From Brenneria populi (GTDB lineage Bacteria > Pseudomonadota > Gammaproteobacteria > Enterobacterales > Enterobacteriaceae), in the NCBI RefSeq assembly GCF_036016195.1, contig NZ_JAYWTM010000006.1, positions 62,001-126,000 of the forward strand: a DNA stretch of 64,000 nt. Reading direction: 5' to 3'. The number at the start of each line of letters is the position of its first letter. The first letter of the stretch is position 1. The notes beneath the pieces are model-generated. The model saw only the letters and a list, made by a program, of their open reading frames with translations, was not told the DNA's origin and searched no databases. This document shows, one piece after another, positions 1 through 9,482 of this stretch. The position numbers were made by a program, and so were the translations under genes.

Positions 1-674
1 GGTTCGGACAGACGGCCCAGCGCAATGCCCTTGACGAATTCGGCCGTCGCGTAACCCGCGGGTTTGCCCGCTTCTTGTGAAACGATGCGATCCCTTTCGC
101 GCCACATTGGCGTATTGACTACCCCGGGGCAGTAGCCGTTTACCGTAATGCCATACTTCGCTACCTCGCGCGCGACGCTCTGCGTCAATCCGCGCACGGC
201 GAATTTACTGGCGCTGTAAACCGCCAGATCGGGGTTGCCCAGATGGCCGGCCTGCGAACAGGCGTTAATGATTTTTCCACCGTGTTTAAGGGACTTAAAT
301 GTTGCGATCGCGGCCTGCATGCCCCAGATAACGCCGTTGACGTTGATGTGATAAACGCGCTCGATAACATCCGGCGGCGTATCTTCAAACTGCATATTAG
401 GCGCGATGCCGGCATTGTTGACGATAACGTTAAAGTCGCCGAGCTGCCGCTTCGTTTCTTCCACTGCGGCAAACACCGCATCGTGCACGGAAACGTCAGC
501 CTGAATAGCGATCGCTTTTCCGCCGGCCTGATTAATTTGTTCAGCCACACTCTTCGCGGTATCGGCATGGTAATCTACTACGGAAATGGCAAAACCGTCT
601 TTCGCCAGTCGCAGAGCGATAGCCTGACCAATTCCCTGGCCAGCGCCGGTGACAAGCGCCACTTTAGTCGTCAT
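1..674 (-). CDS. Short-chain dehydrogenase, butanediol/acetoin type (3' end cut by window)
   Basis: NAD(P)-dependent SDR, likely reducing diacetyl/acetoin to butanediol or a related small carbonyl. 224 codons are visible; the C-terminus lies outside the window. The translation begins MTTKVALVTGAGQGIGQAI, with the Rossmann TGAGQGIG motif at about residues 10-17, an NNAG motif near residue 90, and the catalytic Ser (NACSQAG) and YSASK Tyr/Lys further on. The ATG at 674 is preceded by a strong AGGAGG. It closely resembles the next gene upstream (940-1713), so the two are tandem paralogues. Loop residues differ (for example NMQFEDTPPDV against STSIEDITAEI), so the copy may have a changed substrate or stereochemistry. 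Family confident, exact substrate not. Confidence 0.85.
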   Translation of the reverse strand, partial: MTTKVALVTGAGQGIGQAIALRLAKDGFAISVVDYHADTAKSVAEQINQAGGKAIAIQADVSVHDAVFAAVEETKRQLGDFNVIVNNAGIAPNMQFEDTPPDVIERVYHINVNGVIWGMQAAIATFKSLKHGGKIINACSQAGHLGNPDLAVYSASKFAVRGLTQSVAREVAKYGITVNGYCPGVVNTPMWRERDRIVSQEAGKPAGYATAEFVKGIALGRLSE

Positions 675-883
675 ATTTCCTCCTAGATAAAATCCATTCT
701 TCCGTTAAACCTGCATTAATAGTAGGCCTTTACGCTGAAAAAGCAAAAAAATCCCTATATATACATATAGTTAATGTTTTGTGAAAAAATTCATATGCCT
801 GAAAAGAGCGAAGGCGGGTTTTGAGAGCAGCAGCGGAGCGGTATGGCGGCCGCTGTTTTGGTATCGGTAAAGCGGGCCGGATG

Positions 884-916
884 CGAAACAAAACAACCGG
901 GTCGATGCCCGGTTGT
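884..916 (-). terminator. Intrinsic terminator downstream of budC
   Basis: A perfect 9-bp inverted repeat, ACAACCGGG/CCCGGTTGT with a 6-nt loop (893-916), is followed on the minus strand by TTTTGTTTC. It lies 24 bp after the budC stop, so it should separate budC from the downstream paralogue at 1-674. Confidence 0.8.
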
Positions 917-939
917 CGCAAGCTGAGAAGGGTAGCGCG

Positions 940-1713
940 TTAGTTGAACACCATACCGCCGTCGATCAGTAAAGATTGTCCCGTCATATAGTCGGAGCCG
1001 GGGCTGGCCAGGTAGGAGACGCAGGCGGCGACGTCTTCCGGTTCTGAGAGACGTCCCAGCGCGATGCGTTTGGCAAATTCGGCGGTGCCGTATCCCGCCG
1101 GCTTGCCTGCGGCTTTGGAAACCTGCTGATCGATTTCTTGCCACATCGGCGTTTTCACAATGCCCGGGCAATATGCGTTGACGGTAACGCCATAGGGCGC
1201 CAGATCGCGCGCGGCGGTTTGCGTCAGGCCGCGAACGGCAAATTTGCTCGAACTGTAAACCGCGAGTTCAGGATTCCCCACGTGGCCGGCCTGCGAACAG
1301 GCGTTGATGATCTTTCCGCCGTGCTTAAGGGATTTAAAGGCCTGAAGCGCCGCCTGCATGCCCCAGATAACCCCTTTGACGTTGATGTTATAGACGCGAT
1401 CGACGATTTCCGCGGTGATATCTTCAATGCTCGTTGAGGGCGCGATGCCGGCATTGTTGACAATCACGTTAAAATCGCCGAATTTTTTCTGCGTTTCGGC
1501 CACCGCGGCGAATACGGCATCGCGATCGGAAACGTCGGCCTGCAGCGCAAGCGCCTGCCCGCCGGACTTCTCGATCTCCGTTGCGACCTGCTGCGCTGTT
1601 TCCGCGTTGTAGTCGACGACGGCGACGGCAAAACCGTCCTGCGCCAGTTTGAGCGCGATGGCGCGCCCGATACCCTGACCCGCGCCGGTGACAAGCGCGA
1701 CTTTCTTGGTCAT
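940..1713 (-). CDS. budC: meso-2,3-butanediol dehydrogenase / diacetyl reductase
   Basis: SDR of 257 residues catalysing NADH-linked interconversion of diacetyl, acetoin and 2,3-butanediol, the last step of the butanediol pathway in the cytoplasm. Visible motifs: TGAGQGIG cofactor loop (residues 10-17), NNAG (about 89-92), catalytic Ser in NACSQAG, YSSSK (Tyr/Lys pair) and the C-terminal GQSLLIDGGMVFN tail. These and the length match Klebsiella BudC closely. An AGGTAAT-like sequence precedes the ATG at 1713. No budA/budB lies beside it. A second, more divergent copy follows at 1-674, with a terminator in between, so the pair is probably two transcription units created by tandem duplication. 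Confidence 0.9.
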   Translation of the reverse strand: MTKKVALVTGAGQGIGRAIALKLAQDGFAVAVVDYNAETAQQVATEIEKSGGQALALQADVSDRDAVFAAVAETQKKFGDFNVIVNNAGIAPSTSIEDITAEIVDRVYNINVKGVIWGMQAALQAFKSLKHGGKIINACSQAGHVGNPELAVYSSSKFAVRGLTQTAARDLAPYGVTVNAYCPGIVKTPMWQEIDQQVSKAAGKPAGYGTAEFAKRIALGRLSEPEDVAACVSYLASPGSDYMTGQSLLIDGGMVFN

Positions 1714-1849
1714 ATTACCTCTCCCTATATTAAGTCCGTTTTTCCTCTGAGCTTAAGCTCATAAGAAATATTAGATGCTGGGGAGTAGATTTCCAGGCGG
1801 TTTATTATTTTTATTCAAGCGGAGTAGATGGGGTAAATTGCTGCGGTGA

Positions 1850-1886
1850 GAAAAACTGCCCGGGCCGCGAACGTCAGCCCAGGCAG
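1850..1886 (-). terminator. Intrinsic terminator of gltBD
   Basis: CTGCC-GGGC and GCCC-GGCAG arms (1856-1886) form a GC-rich stem followed on the minus strand by GTTTTTC. It begins 8 bp after the gltD stop codon. Confidence 0.75.
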
Positions 1887-1893
1887 GGAGGGA

Positions 1894-3312
1894 TTACACT
1901 TCCAGGTAGTTCATGATGCCGTCGGCGGCTTTACGCCCTTCGGCGATGGCGGTCACCACCAGATCGGAGCCCCGTACCGCATCGCCGCCGGCGAAGATTT
2001 TGGGGTTGCTGGTCTGGAAGGCGTTTTCGATGCTTTCCGGGGCGAGGATGCGGCCCTGTCCGTCCAGCGCTACGTCGTACTCCGCCAGCCAATCCATTTT
2101 GTGCGGACGGAAACCGAACGCCATCACGACGGCGTCCGCTTCCAGTACGTGCTCCGAGCCGGCGACGATTTCAGGACGCCGGCGACCGTTGACGTCGGGC
2201 GCGCCCAGCGCGGTGCGCGCCATTCTGACGCCGCAAACTTTACCCGCGCCGTTGATTTCAATGCTCAACGGCTGTAGGTTGAATTTGAACTCCACCCCTT
2301 CCTCGCGCGCGTTTTTCACTTCGCGTTTAGAGCCCGGCATGTTGGCTTCATCGCGGCGATAGGCGCAGGTGACGTGCGTCGCGCCCTGACGGATAGACGT
2401 ACGTACGCAGTCCATCGCGGTATCGCCGCCGCCCAGCACCACTACGCGCTTGCCCTGCATGGTGATATAGGGTTCCTCCGGCGACGCTTCGAAGCCCATC
2501 AAGTGCTTGGTGTTGGCGATCAGGAACGGCAGCGCGTCGTAAACGCCCGACGCATCTTCGTTTTCCAGCCCGCCGCGCATGGATTGGTAAGTCCCCACGC
2601 CGAGGAATACGGCGTCGTACTCATCCAGCAGCGCCTGCATCTGAACGTCTTTGCCGACCTCGGTATTCAGGCGGAATTCAATGCCCATGCCGCTGAAAAT
2701 CTCGCGGCGCTTGACCATCACCTCTTTGCCCAGCTTGAATGCCGGAATGCCGAAGGTCAGCAGACCGCCGATCTCGGGATGACGATCGAACACCACCGCC
2801 TGTACGCCGTTGCGCGCCAGGACGTCGGCGCAGGCGAGCCCCGCCGGGCCGGCGCCGACAATCGCCACGCGTTTGCCCGTCGGCCGCACGTGGGATACAT
2901 CGGGCTTCCAGCCCATCTCCAGCGCCTTGTCGTTGATATAGCGTTCAATGTTGCCGATAGTGACGGCGCCGAATTCGCTGTTCAGCGTGCAGGAGCCTTC
3001 GCACAGACGATCCTGAGGACAAACGCGGCCGCAGACTTCCGGCAGGCTGTTGGTTTGATGCGAGAGCTCCGCGGCTTCGATGATGCGCCCCTCATTGGCC
3101 AGCTTCAGCCAGTTGGGGATGTAGTTATGAACCGGGCATTTCCACTCGCAATAGGGGTTGCCGCATGACAGGCAGCGGTCCGCCTGCGCTTTGGACTGAC
3201 TCTCCGAGAACGGCTCGTAAATTTCAACAAATTCAATTTTTCGAATTTTCAGCGGTTTTTTCGGCGGATCAACGCGCTGCAGGTCGATAAATTGATAAAC
3301 ATTCTGACTCAT
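1894..3312 (-). CDS. gltD: Glutamate synthase (NADPH), small beta subunit
   Basis: 472 residues, full length for GltD. It takes electrons from NADPH through FAD and passes them to the large subunit for glutamine-dependent glutamate synthesis (GOGAT) in the cytoplasm. An N-terminal cysteine-rich Fe-S segment is visible (CLSCGNPYCEWKCPVHN and CGRVCPQDRLCEGSC, about residues 47-107). A first dinucleotide fold (GAGPAGLACAD, near 153) binds FAD and a second (GGGDTAMDC, near 293) binds NADPH. The gene follows gltB after 9 bp on the same strand and ends at a strong terminator, so the two form the usual gltBD operon. Confidence 0.97.
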   Translation of the reverse strand: MSQNVYQFIDLQRVDPPKKPLKIRKIEFVEIYEPFSESQSKAQADRCLSCGNPYCEWKCPVHNYIPNWLKLANEGRIIEAAELSHQTNSLPEVCGRVCPQDRLCEGSCTLNSEFGAVTIGNIERYINDKALEMGWKPDVSHVRPTGKRVAIVGAGPAGLACADVLARNGVQAVVFDRHPEIGGLLTFGIPAFKLGKEVMVKRREIFSGMGIEFRLNTEVGKDVQMQALLDEYDAVFLGVGTYQSMRGGLENEDASGVYDALPFLIANTKHLMGFEASPEEPYITMQGKRVVVLGGGDTAMDCVRTSIRQGATHVTCAYRRDEANMPGSKREVKNAREEGVEFKFNLQPLSIEINGAGKVCGVRMARTALGAPDVNGRRRPEIVAGSEHVLEADAVVMAFGFRPHKMDWLAEYDVALDGQGRILAPESIENAFQTSNPKIFAGGDAVRGSDLVVTAIAEGRKAADGIMNYLEV

Positions 3313-3321
3313 GATGACCTC

Positions 3322-6300
3322 TTACTGCGCCAAAACCCGCAGCTCTGCTGCGGAACGACTACGGTGACCCAACAATGCCTTCACATCACTTGACTTCGGT
3401 TTCACCAGGGCAAATTTCGCCGCCCATGCCGGCCAGTTAGCGAGGATCTCTTCCGCGCGTTGCGAACCGGTATGCTGTGCATGCTCGGTAATCAGCCCGC
3501 GCAAATGTTCTTCATGAATCGCCAGTTGTTCTACATCCAGCACTTCCACCAGCTCCGGGTTAACGCGTTTGCGGAATTCGCCGTCTTCGTCCAGAACATA
3601 GGCGAAGCCGCCGGTCATGCCGGCGCCGAAGTTGACGCCGGTGCGGCCCAGCACGCAGACGATGCCGCCCGTCATGTATTCGCAGCCGTTATCACCGATG
3701 CCTTCCACTACGGTGATCGCCCCGGAGTTGCGCACGGCAAAGCGCTCGCCGGCGCGGCCTGCGGCGAAGAGCTTGCCTCCCGTCGCGCCATACAGGCAGG
3801 TATTGCCGATGATGCTGGCCTCATGGCTGCGGAATGCCGAACCGACCGGAGGACGAACGGCGATGCAGCCGCCCGCCATGCCTTTGCCGACGTAGTCGTT
3901 GGCGTCGCCGGTCAGCGTCAGCTCGACGCCGCCCGCATTCCAAACCCCAAAGCTCTGTCCGGCGGTGCCGGAGAAGTAAACTTTGATCGGATCGCTCGCC
4001 AGCCCCTGGTCGCCGTGCCGCGCGGCGATTTCTCCGGACAAGGTCGCGCCGACGGAACGGTCCGTGTTGCGGATATCGAAGTAGAGCGCTTTGCTCTGTT
4101 TGGCTTCCACATGGGGCAGCGCCTGCGTCAACAGCTCTTTGTTCAGCAGCCCTTTATCAAAGGCCGGGTTGCCTTCGGTGCAGTACAGCGCTTTACCCGG
4201 CTGAGGCTGCGCGGTATGCAGCAGCGGCGCTAAATCCAGCTTGTTCTGCTTGGCGGTGAAGCCGTCCAGCTCGACCAGCAGGTCGGTGCGGCCGATTAAA
4301 TCCACCAGGCGGCTTACGCCCAGCTCCGCCATCAGCATCCGGGTTTCATGGGCGATGAATTTAAAGTAGTTGGTCACGCGATCCGGCAAGCCGTGATAGT
4401 GCTCGCGGCGCAGCTTTTCGTCCTGCGTGGCGACGCCGGTCGCGCAGTTGTTCAGGTGGCAGATGCGCAGGTATTTGCAGCCGAGCGCCACCATCGGGCC
4501 GGTGCCGAAACCGAAGCTTTCCGCGCCCAGAATCGCCGCTTTGATGATGTCCAGGCCGGTTTTCAGGCCGCCGTCCACCTGCAGACGGATTTTATGGCGC
4601 AGACCGTTGGCGACCAGCGCCTGCTGGGTCTCCACCAGGCCCAATTCCCACGGACAGCCGGCATATTTCACCGAAGTGAGCGGGCTGGCGCCGGTGCCGC
4701 CGTCGTAACCGGCGATGGTAATCAGGTCGGCGTAGGCTTTCGCCACGCCGGTGGCGATGGTGCCGACGCCCGGTTCGGAAACCAGTTTTACCGAAATCAT
4801 CGCTTTCGGGTTGATCTGCTTCAGATCGAAAATCAGCTGCGCCAGGTCTTCGATGGAGTAAATATCGTGGTGCGGCGGCGGTGAAATCAGCGTCACGCCC
4901 GGCACGGAGTAACGCAGCCTGGCGATATAAGGTGTGACCTTATCACCTGGTAGCTGCCCCCCTTCGCCGGGCTTGGCGCCTTGCGCCACTTTAATCTGAA
5001 TCACATCGGCGTTGACCAGATAAGCCGGGGTGACGCCGAAGCGCCCTGATGCCACCTGCTTGATGCGGGAAACCTTGTTGGTGCGATAACGCGCCGGATC
5101 TTCGCCGCCTTCCCCGGAGTTTGAGAAGCCGCCCAGGCCGTTCATCGCCTCGGCCAGCGACTCGTGCGCTTCCGGGCTGAGGGCGCCGATCGACATCGCC
5201 GCGGTATCAAAGCGCTTGAACATTTCCGTCGCGGGTTCGACGTCGTCGATGGCTATCGCTGCGTCCGCCTGCGGCTTCAGCGCCAGCAGGTCGCGCAGGG
5301 TGGCGGCCGGACGCTGGTTAACCAGTTTGGAATAGCGTTCGTAATCGCTGTACTCGCCGCTTTTAACCGCCGCCTGCAGCGAGGTGACCACGTCGGGGTT
5401 ATAGGCGTGATATTCGCCGCCGTGGACGAATTTCAGCAGCCCGCCCTGATCCAGCGCTTTGCGTTTTAGCCAGGCGCGTTTGGATAGGTTCAGCAAATCC
5501 TGCTCGAAGTCGCTGAAGCTGGCTCCGCCTATACGGCTGACCACGCCCTGGAAGCACTGGGTCGAAACGTCTTTGTGCAGACCGACGGCTTCGAACAGCT
5601 GGGAGCAGCGGTAGGAGGCGACGGTCGAGATGCCCATCTTGGACATGATCTTGTACAACCCTTTATTGATGCCGTTACGGTAGTTCAGCATCACGGCGCG
5701 ATAGGGTTTATCAATCGTGCGGTTATCTACCAGGCGCGCCAGCGTTTCGTAGGCCAGATAAGGATAAATCGCGGTGGCGCCGAAGCCTAACAGCACGGCG
5801 AAATGGTGCGGATCGCGCGCGCTGGCGGTTTCGACGATAAGGTTGGCGTCGCAGCGCAGGCTCTTCTCCACCAGACGGCGCTGAATAGCGCCGACCGCCA
5901 TCGGCGCCGGCACCGGCAGCCGTTTTTCGGCGATGGCGCGATCGGAAAGCACCAGCAGCACCGCGCCGTCGCGCACTTTATGTTCGGCGGCGTCGCACAG
6001 CCGCTCGATAGTCTGCTGCAGCGTCTGCTGTTCCGGTTCGAACGTCAGATCCAGCACATCGGCGCGGTAGTGCTGCTGATCTTGCGAGATCAGCTGTTTG
6101 AAATCGGAGTAAAGCAGGATCGGCGATTTAAAGCTCAGACGGTGAGCCTGGCCTTCCGCTTCGCAGAATACGTTCATTTCACGGCCGATGCAGGTTGCCA
6201 ACGACATGACGTGCGCTTCGCGCAGCGGATCGATCGGCGGATTGGTAACCTGGGCGAACTGTTGGCGGAAATAGTCGTAAATAATGCGCGGGCGGCTGGA

Positions 6301-7782
6301 AAGCACGGCGAAGGGCGTATCGTCCCCCATCGAACCGGTCGCTTCCTGGCCATTCTCGCCCAGCACGCGCAGCACCTGGTCCAGCTCTTCGGCGCTGTAG
6401 CCGAACTGTTTCTGGTAGGTTTCCAGCAGGGCGTCGTCGAACTCGCGGCTGCCGACCTGGTCGTCCGGCAGATCCTCAAACGGCACCAGACGCTGGACGT
6501 TTTTCTCCATCCACGTTTTATACGGGTGGCGGCTTTTGAGGTCGTCATCGGTTTCGGCCGAATGCAGAATGCGCCCGTGGCGGGTATCGATAACCATCAA
6601 TTCGCCCGGCCCGACGCGGCCTTTCTCGACCACTTCATCCGGCTGATAATCCCAGATCCCCACCTCGGAGGCGCAGGTGATCAGTTTATCTTTAGTGATA
6701 ACGTAGCGCGCCGGACGCAGGCCGTTACGGTCCAGGTTACAGGCGGCGTAGCGCCCGTCGGACATCACGATGCCGGCCGGGCCGTCCCAGGGTTCCATAT
6801 GCATGGAGTTGAAGTCGAAGAAGGCGCGCAGCTCCGGATCCATGTCCGGGTTGTTCTGCCATGCCGGCGGCACCAGCAGACGCATGGCGCGGATAATGTC
6901 CATCCCGCCGCTGAGGAACAGCTCCAGCATGTTATCCAGCGAACTGGAGTCGGAGCCCGTTTCGTTGACGAATGGGGAGGCGTCCTGCAGATCCGGGATC
7001 AGCGGGGTTTTGAATTTGTAAGCGCGCGCGCGCGCCCACTGGCGGTTGCCGGCAATAGTGTTGATCTCGCCGTTGTGCGCCAAATAGCGGAACGGCTGCG
7101 CCAGCGGCCAGCGCGGTACGGTGTTGGTCGAGAAACGCTGGTGGAACAGGCAGATCGCGGATTCCAGACGTAAATCGGCCAGATCGAGATAGAAGCGCGG
7201 CAGGTCCGCCGGCATGCAGAGGCCTTTATAGATCGTCACCAGATTGGAGAAGCTGCAAACGTAGAACTCTTTATCTTCAATCCGTTTTTCGATACGCCGG
7301 CGCGCCATGAACAGACGGCGCTCCATATCGCTTTGCAGCCAGCCGGCCGGCGCGTTGACAAAGATCTGCTCGATGCGCGGCAGCGAAGAGAGCGCGATTT
7401 CGCCCAGCACGTCGGGATTGGTCGGCACTTCGCGCCAGCCGAGCACCGACAGGGTCTCGTTTTGCAGCTCTTCTTCCACAATCCGGCGAGCGGCCTGAGC
7501 CAGCTCTTCATCCTGGTTGAGAAACATCATGCCGACGGAGTAGTTTTTGGCCAACCGCCAGCCGCGCTCTTCCGCCACCATGCGGAAAAAACGATCGGGT
7601 TTTTGCAGCAATAGACCGCAGCCGTCGCCGGTCTTGCCGTCAGCAAGGATCGCGCCACGGTGCTGCATACGGGCAAGCGCGTGAATCGCGGTACGCACAA
7701 CCTTGTGGCTTGGCTCGCCTTCTATATGGGCGATTAAGCCAAAACCACAGTTGTCTCTCTCTTGAGATGCATCGTACAACAT
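3322..7782 (-). CDS. gltB: Glutamate synthase (NADPH), large alpha subunit
   Basis: 1486 residues. An N-terminal class II glutamine amidotransferase domain releases ammonia from glutamine; an FMN/3Fe-4S synthase domain adds it to 2-oxoglutarate. The start MLYDASQERDNCGFG places the nucleophile Cys12 just after a short propeptide, as in E. coli. The synthase half carries SGEGGEDPARY and the iron-sulfur cysteines CKYLRICHLNNC. The C-terminal glutamate-synthase beta-helix has its repeated Gly-rich strands (GAGMTGGFAYVLD). GGGGAGG precedes the ATG at 7782 by 9 nt. Longer upstream starts annotated in some genomes have no support here. First gene of gltBD. Confidence 0.98.
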   Translation of the reverse strand: MLYDASQERDNCGFGLIAHIEGEPSHKVVRTAIHALARMQHRGAILADGKTGDGCGLLLQKPDRFFRMVAEERGWRLAKNYSVGMMFLNQDEELAQAARRIVEEELQNETLSVLGWREVPTNPDVLGEIALSSLPRIEQIFVNAPAGWLQSDMERRLFMARRRIEKRIEDKEFYVCSFSNLVTIYKGLCMPADLPRFYLDLADLRLESAICLFHQRFSTNTVPRWPLAQPFRYLAHNGEINTIAGNRQWARARAYKFKTPLIPDLQDASPFVNETGSDSSSLDNMLELFLSGGMDIIRAMRLLVPPAWQNNPDMDPELRAFFDFNSMHMEPWDGPAGIVMSDGRYAACNLDRNGLRPARYVITKDKLITCASEVGIWDYQPDEVVEKGRVGPGELMVIDTRHGRILHSAETDDDLKSRHPYKTWMEKNVQRLVPFEDLPDDQVGSREFDDALLETYQKQFGYSAEELDQVLRVLGENGQEATGSMGDDTPFAVLSSRPRIIYDYFRQQFAQVTNPPIDPLREAHVMSLATCIGREMNVFCEAEGQAHRLSFKSPILLYSDFKQLISQDQQHYRADVLDLTFEPEQQTLQQTIERLCDAAEHKVRDGAVLLVLSDRAIAEKRLPVPAPMAVGAIQRRLVEKSLRCDANLIVETASARDPHHFAVLLGFGATAIYPYLAYETLARLVDNRTIDKPYRAVMLNYRNGINKGLYKIMSKMGISTVASYRCSQLFEAVGLHKDVSTQCFQGVVSRIGGASFSDFEQDLLNLSKRAWLKRKALDQGGLLKFVHGGEYHAYNPDVVTSLQAAVKSGEYSDYERYSKLVNQRPAATLRDLLALKPQADAAIAIDDVEPATEMFKRFDTAAMSIGALSPEAHESLAEAMNGLGGFSNSGEGGEDPARYRTNKVSRIKQVASGRFGVTPAYLVNADVIQIKVAQGAKPGEGGQLPGDKVTPYIARLRYSVPGVTLISPPPHHDIYSIEDLAQLIFDLKQINPKAMISVKLVSEPGVGTIATGVAKAYADLITIAGYDGGTGASPLTSVKYAGCPWELGLVETQQALVANGLRHKIRLQVDGGLKTGLDIIKAAILGAESFGFGTGPMVALGCKYLRICHLNNCATGVATQDEKLRREHYHGLPDRVTNYFKFIAHETRMLMAELGVSRLVDLIGRTDLLVELDGFTAKQNKLDLAPLLHTAQPQPGKALYCTEGNPAFDKGLLNKELLTQALPHVEAKQSKALYFDIRNTDRSVGATLSGEIAARHGDQGLASDPIKVYFSGTAGQSFGVWNAGGVELTLTGDANDYVGKGMAGGCIAVRPPVGSAFRSHEASIIGNTCLYGATGGKLFAAGRAGERFAVRNSGAITVVEGIGDNGCEYMTGGIVCVLGRTGVNFGAGMTGGFAYVLDEDGEFRKRVNPELVEVLDVEQLAIHEEHLRGLITEHAQHTGSQRAEEILANWPAWAAKFALVKPKSSDVKALLGHRSRSAAELRVLAQ

Positions 7783-8439
7783 AATAGTGAACCTCCCCGG
7801 GCTCTTGTATGACTCTCGTAACCTACTGCAAGAAGGCGCTGTGGCGTTGAGCTGCGTATGCCTGCCGCTCTCTTTCTTTGGCCTCTCGTGACGGTCTCAC
7901 AAGTGATGAATGACTTGTTTTTAGAGGGAGTCTTCATTTACTGCATAAATATGACGAGTCGATAACTCATCAGGAAAGCTTCCAGCGGATCCTCAAATTA
8001 GCGAGAAAGCCTGTTCAGGTCAAATACCTGTGCAAAATAGGTTATTAAGGAATAGTTTTTGGTTATATGTATGAAAGTTAGTGATTTTTTTAGTAAAAAT
8101 CTGTCGGCGCGGGATTGTCGGATTTGGTTGAAGTGTGAGGCGTATCACTATACATATATCATAATATCTCCCCGACGTGCTGCGATATTTCTGCTTTTTG
8201 GCATCTTATACTGCTTTGATTAGATATTTTAACTTATGCCACTGTTTTTCATTTCGGCGTCATCTTTTAATGAGCGACGGCAGGCGGATAAGAAAAATTA
8301 ATCAAGGCAAATGTGAGTTTATTTGCATTAAAACCGAATAATCATTCAACTCTGACCAAGGGAAAGGGATTGATCGGCGTCATCGCGGCGATAGGGCTGA
8401 AGGAGTAGGCTGCTTTTCCTCAAGAGGGGCGACTAGAAT
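7783..8439. promoter_or_regulatory. gltB-yhcC divergent intergenic region
   Basis: 657 bp between the divergent starts of gltB and yhcC. It is AT-rich from about 7920 to 8350 and must hold both promoters. In E. coli this region carries Lrp, IHF, ArgP and CRP control of gltBD. I could not place individual sites with confidence. A 67-codon minus-strand frame starting at 7937 overlaps the gltB start out of frame; nothing supports it as a gene. Confidence 0.55.
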
Positions 8440-9369
8440 ATGCAATTACAGAAATTAATCAATATGCTTGGCGGAAATCTTCAGCGCCGCTATGGGGAGA
8501 AGATTCACAAACTCACGCTGCACGGCGGTTTTAGCTGCCCGAACCGGGACGGCACGCTGGGGCGGGGCGGCTGCACGTTTTGCAACGTCGCCTCGTTCGC
8601 CGATGAAGAGATGCAGCAGAGCAGCATTGCCCGGCAACTGGCCGCGCAGGCCGGCAAAGTCAACCGGGCGAAGCGCTATCTGGCCTATTTCCAGGCTTAT
8701 ACCAGCACCTACGCCGAAGTGAATGTATTGAAAAGCCTGTATCAGGCGGCGCTGGAGCAGGCGGATATGGTGGGGCTGTGCGTCGGCACCCGGCCGGACT
8801 GCGTGCCGGACGCGGTACTGGATTTATTGTCCGGCTATCATCAGCAGGGGTACGAAGTGTGGCTGGAGCTGGGCCTGCAGAGCGCCAGCGATAAAACCTT
8901 GCACCGAATTAATCGCGGTCACGATTTCGCCTGCTACCAGCAGACGGTTCGGCGCGCGCGCGCGCGCGGCCTGAAGGTTTGTTGCCACCTTATCGTCGGC
9001 CTGCCGGGGGAAGATGCGCAGCGCTGTTTCTCCACGCTCGACCGGGTGGTTGAAACCGGCGTGGAGGGCATCAAACTCCATCCGCTGCACATCGTCGACG
9101 GCAGCATTATGGCGAAAGCCTGGCGTGCGGGCCGGTTGTCCCCGCTGTCGCTGGAGGAGTACGTGTCGACCGCCGGCGAGATGATTCGCCGTACGCCCCC
9201 CGAAGTTATCTATCACCGCATTTCCGCCAGCGCCCGGCGCCCGACCCTGCTGGCTCCTCTCTGGTGCGAAAATCGCTGGACCGGGATGGTGGAGCTGGAC
9301 CGTTATCTCCAGCGTTTCGGCGTTCAGGGGTCGGCGCTGGGCACGCCCTATCAATACTCTCCCGTTTAG
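8440..9369 (+). CDS. yhcC: YhcC, radical SAM protein (TIGR01212 type)
   Basis: 309 residues, the same length as E. coli YhcC. It is a radical S-adenosylmethionine enzyme with the spaced cysteine cluster seen at HGGFSCPNRDG...GGCTFCN (about residues 28-50), which binds the catalytic 4Fe-4S centre, followed by an Elp3/MiaB-like barrel. The substrate has not been established in my knowledge; a role in nucleic-acid or cofactor modification is only suggested by the fold. It is divergent from gltB and lies 113 bp before arcB on the same strand, the arrangement found in E. coli. Confidence 0.93.
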   Translation: MQLQKLINMLGGNLQRRYGEKIHKLTLHGGFSCPNRDGTLGRGGCTFCNVASFADEEMQQSSIARQLAAQAGKVNRAKRYLAYFQAYTSTYAEVNVLKSLYQAALEQADMVGLCVGTRPDCVPDAVLDLLSGYHQQGYEVWLELGLQSASDKTLHRINRGHDFACYQQTVRRARARGLKVCCHLIVGLPGEDAQRCFSTLDRVVETGVEGIKLHPLHIVDGSIMAKAWRAGRLSPLSLEEYVSTAGEMIRRTPPEVIYHRISASARRPTLLAPLWCENRWTGMVELDRYLQRFGVQGSALGTPYQYSPV

Positions 9370-9482
9370 CGCCGCCCGGCGCGTCAATTTACCCTGCGGC
9401 CGGCAAACTATGTGCTGCGCCGCTACCGCATGCGTCGCTATTTTACGATATGATTCGGTGGTTCGCGACTAAGGAAACCACT

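Noticed and set aside
5803..7173. 456-codon open frame antisense to gltB
   Set aside because: It mirrors codon bias of the GC-rich gltB gene, has no ribosome site and no recognisable motif; several similar frames oppose parC, parE and the pxp genes.
7734..7937. 67-codon frame in the gltB leader overlapping the gltB start
   Set aside because: No convincing ribosome site or family; overlaps gltB out of frame. No evidence for a leader peptide.
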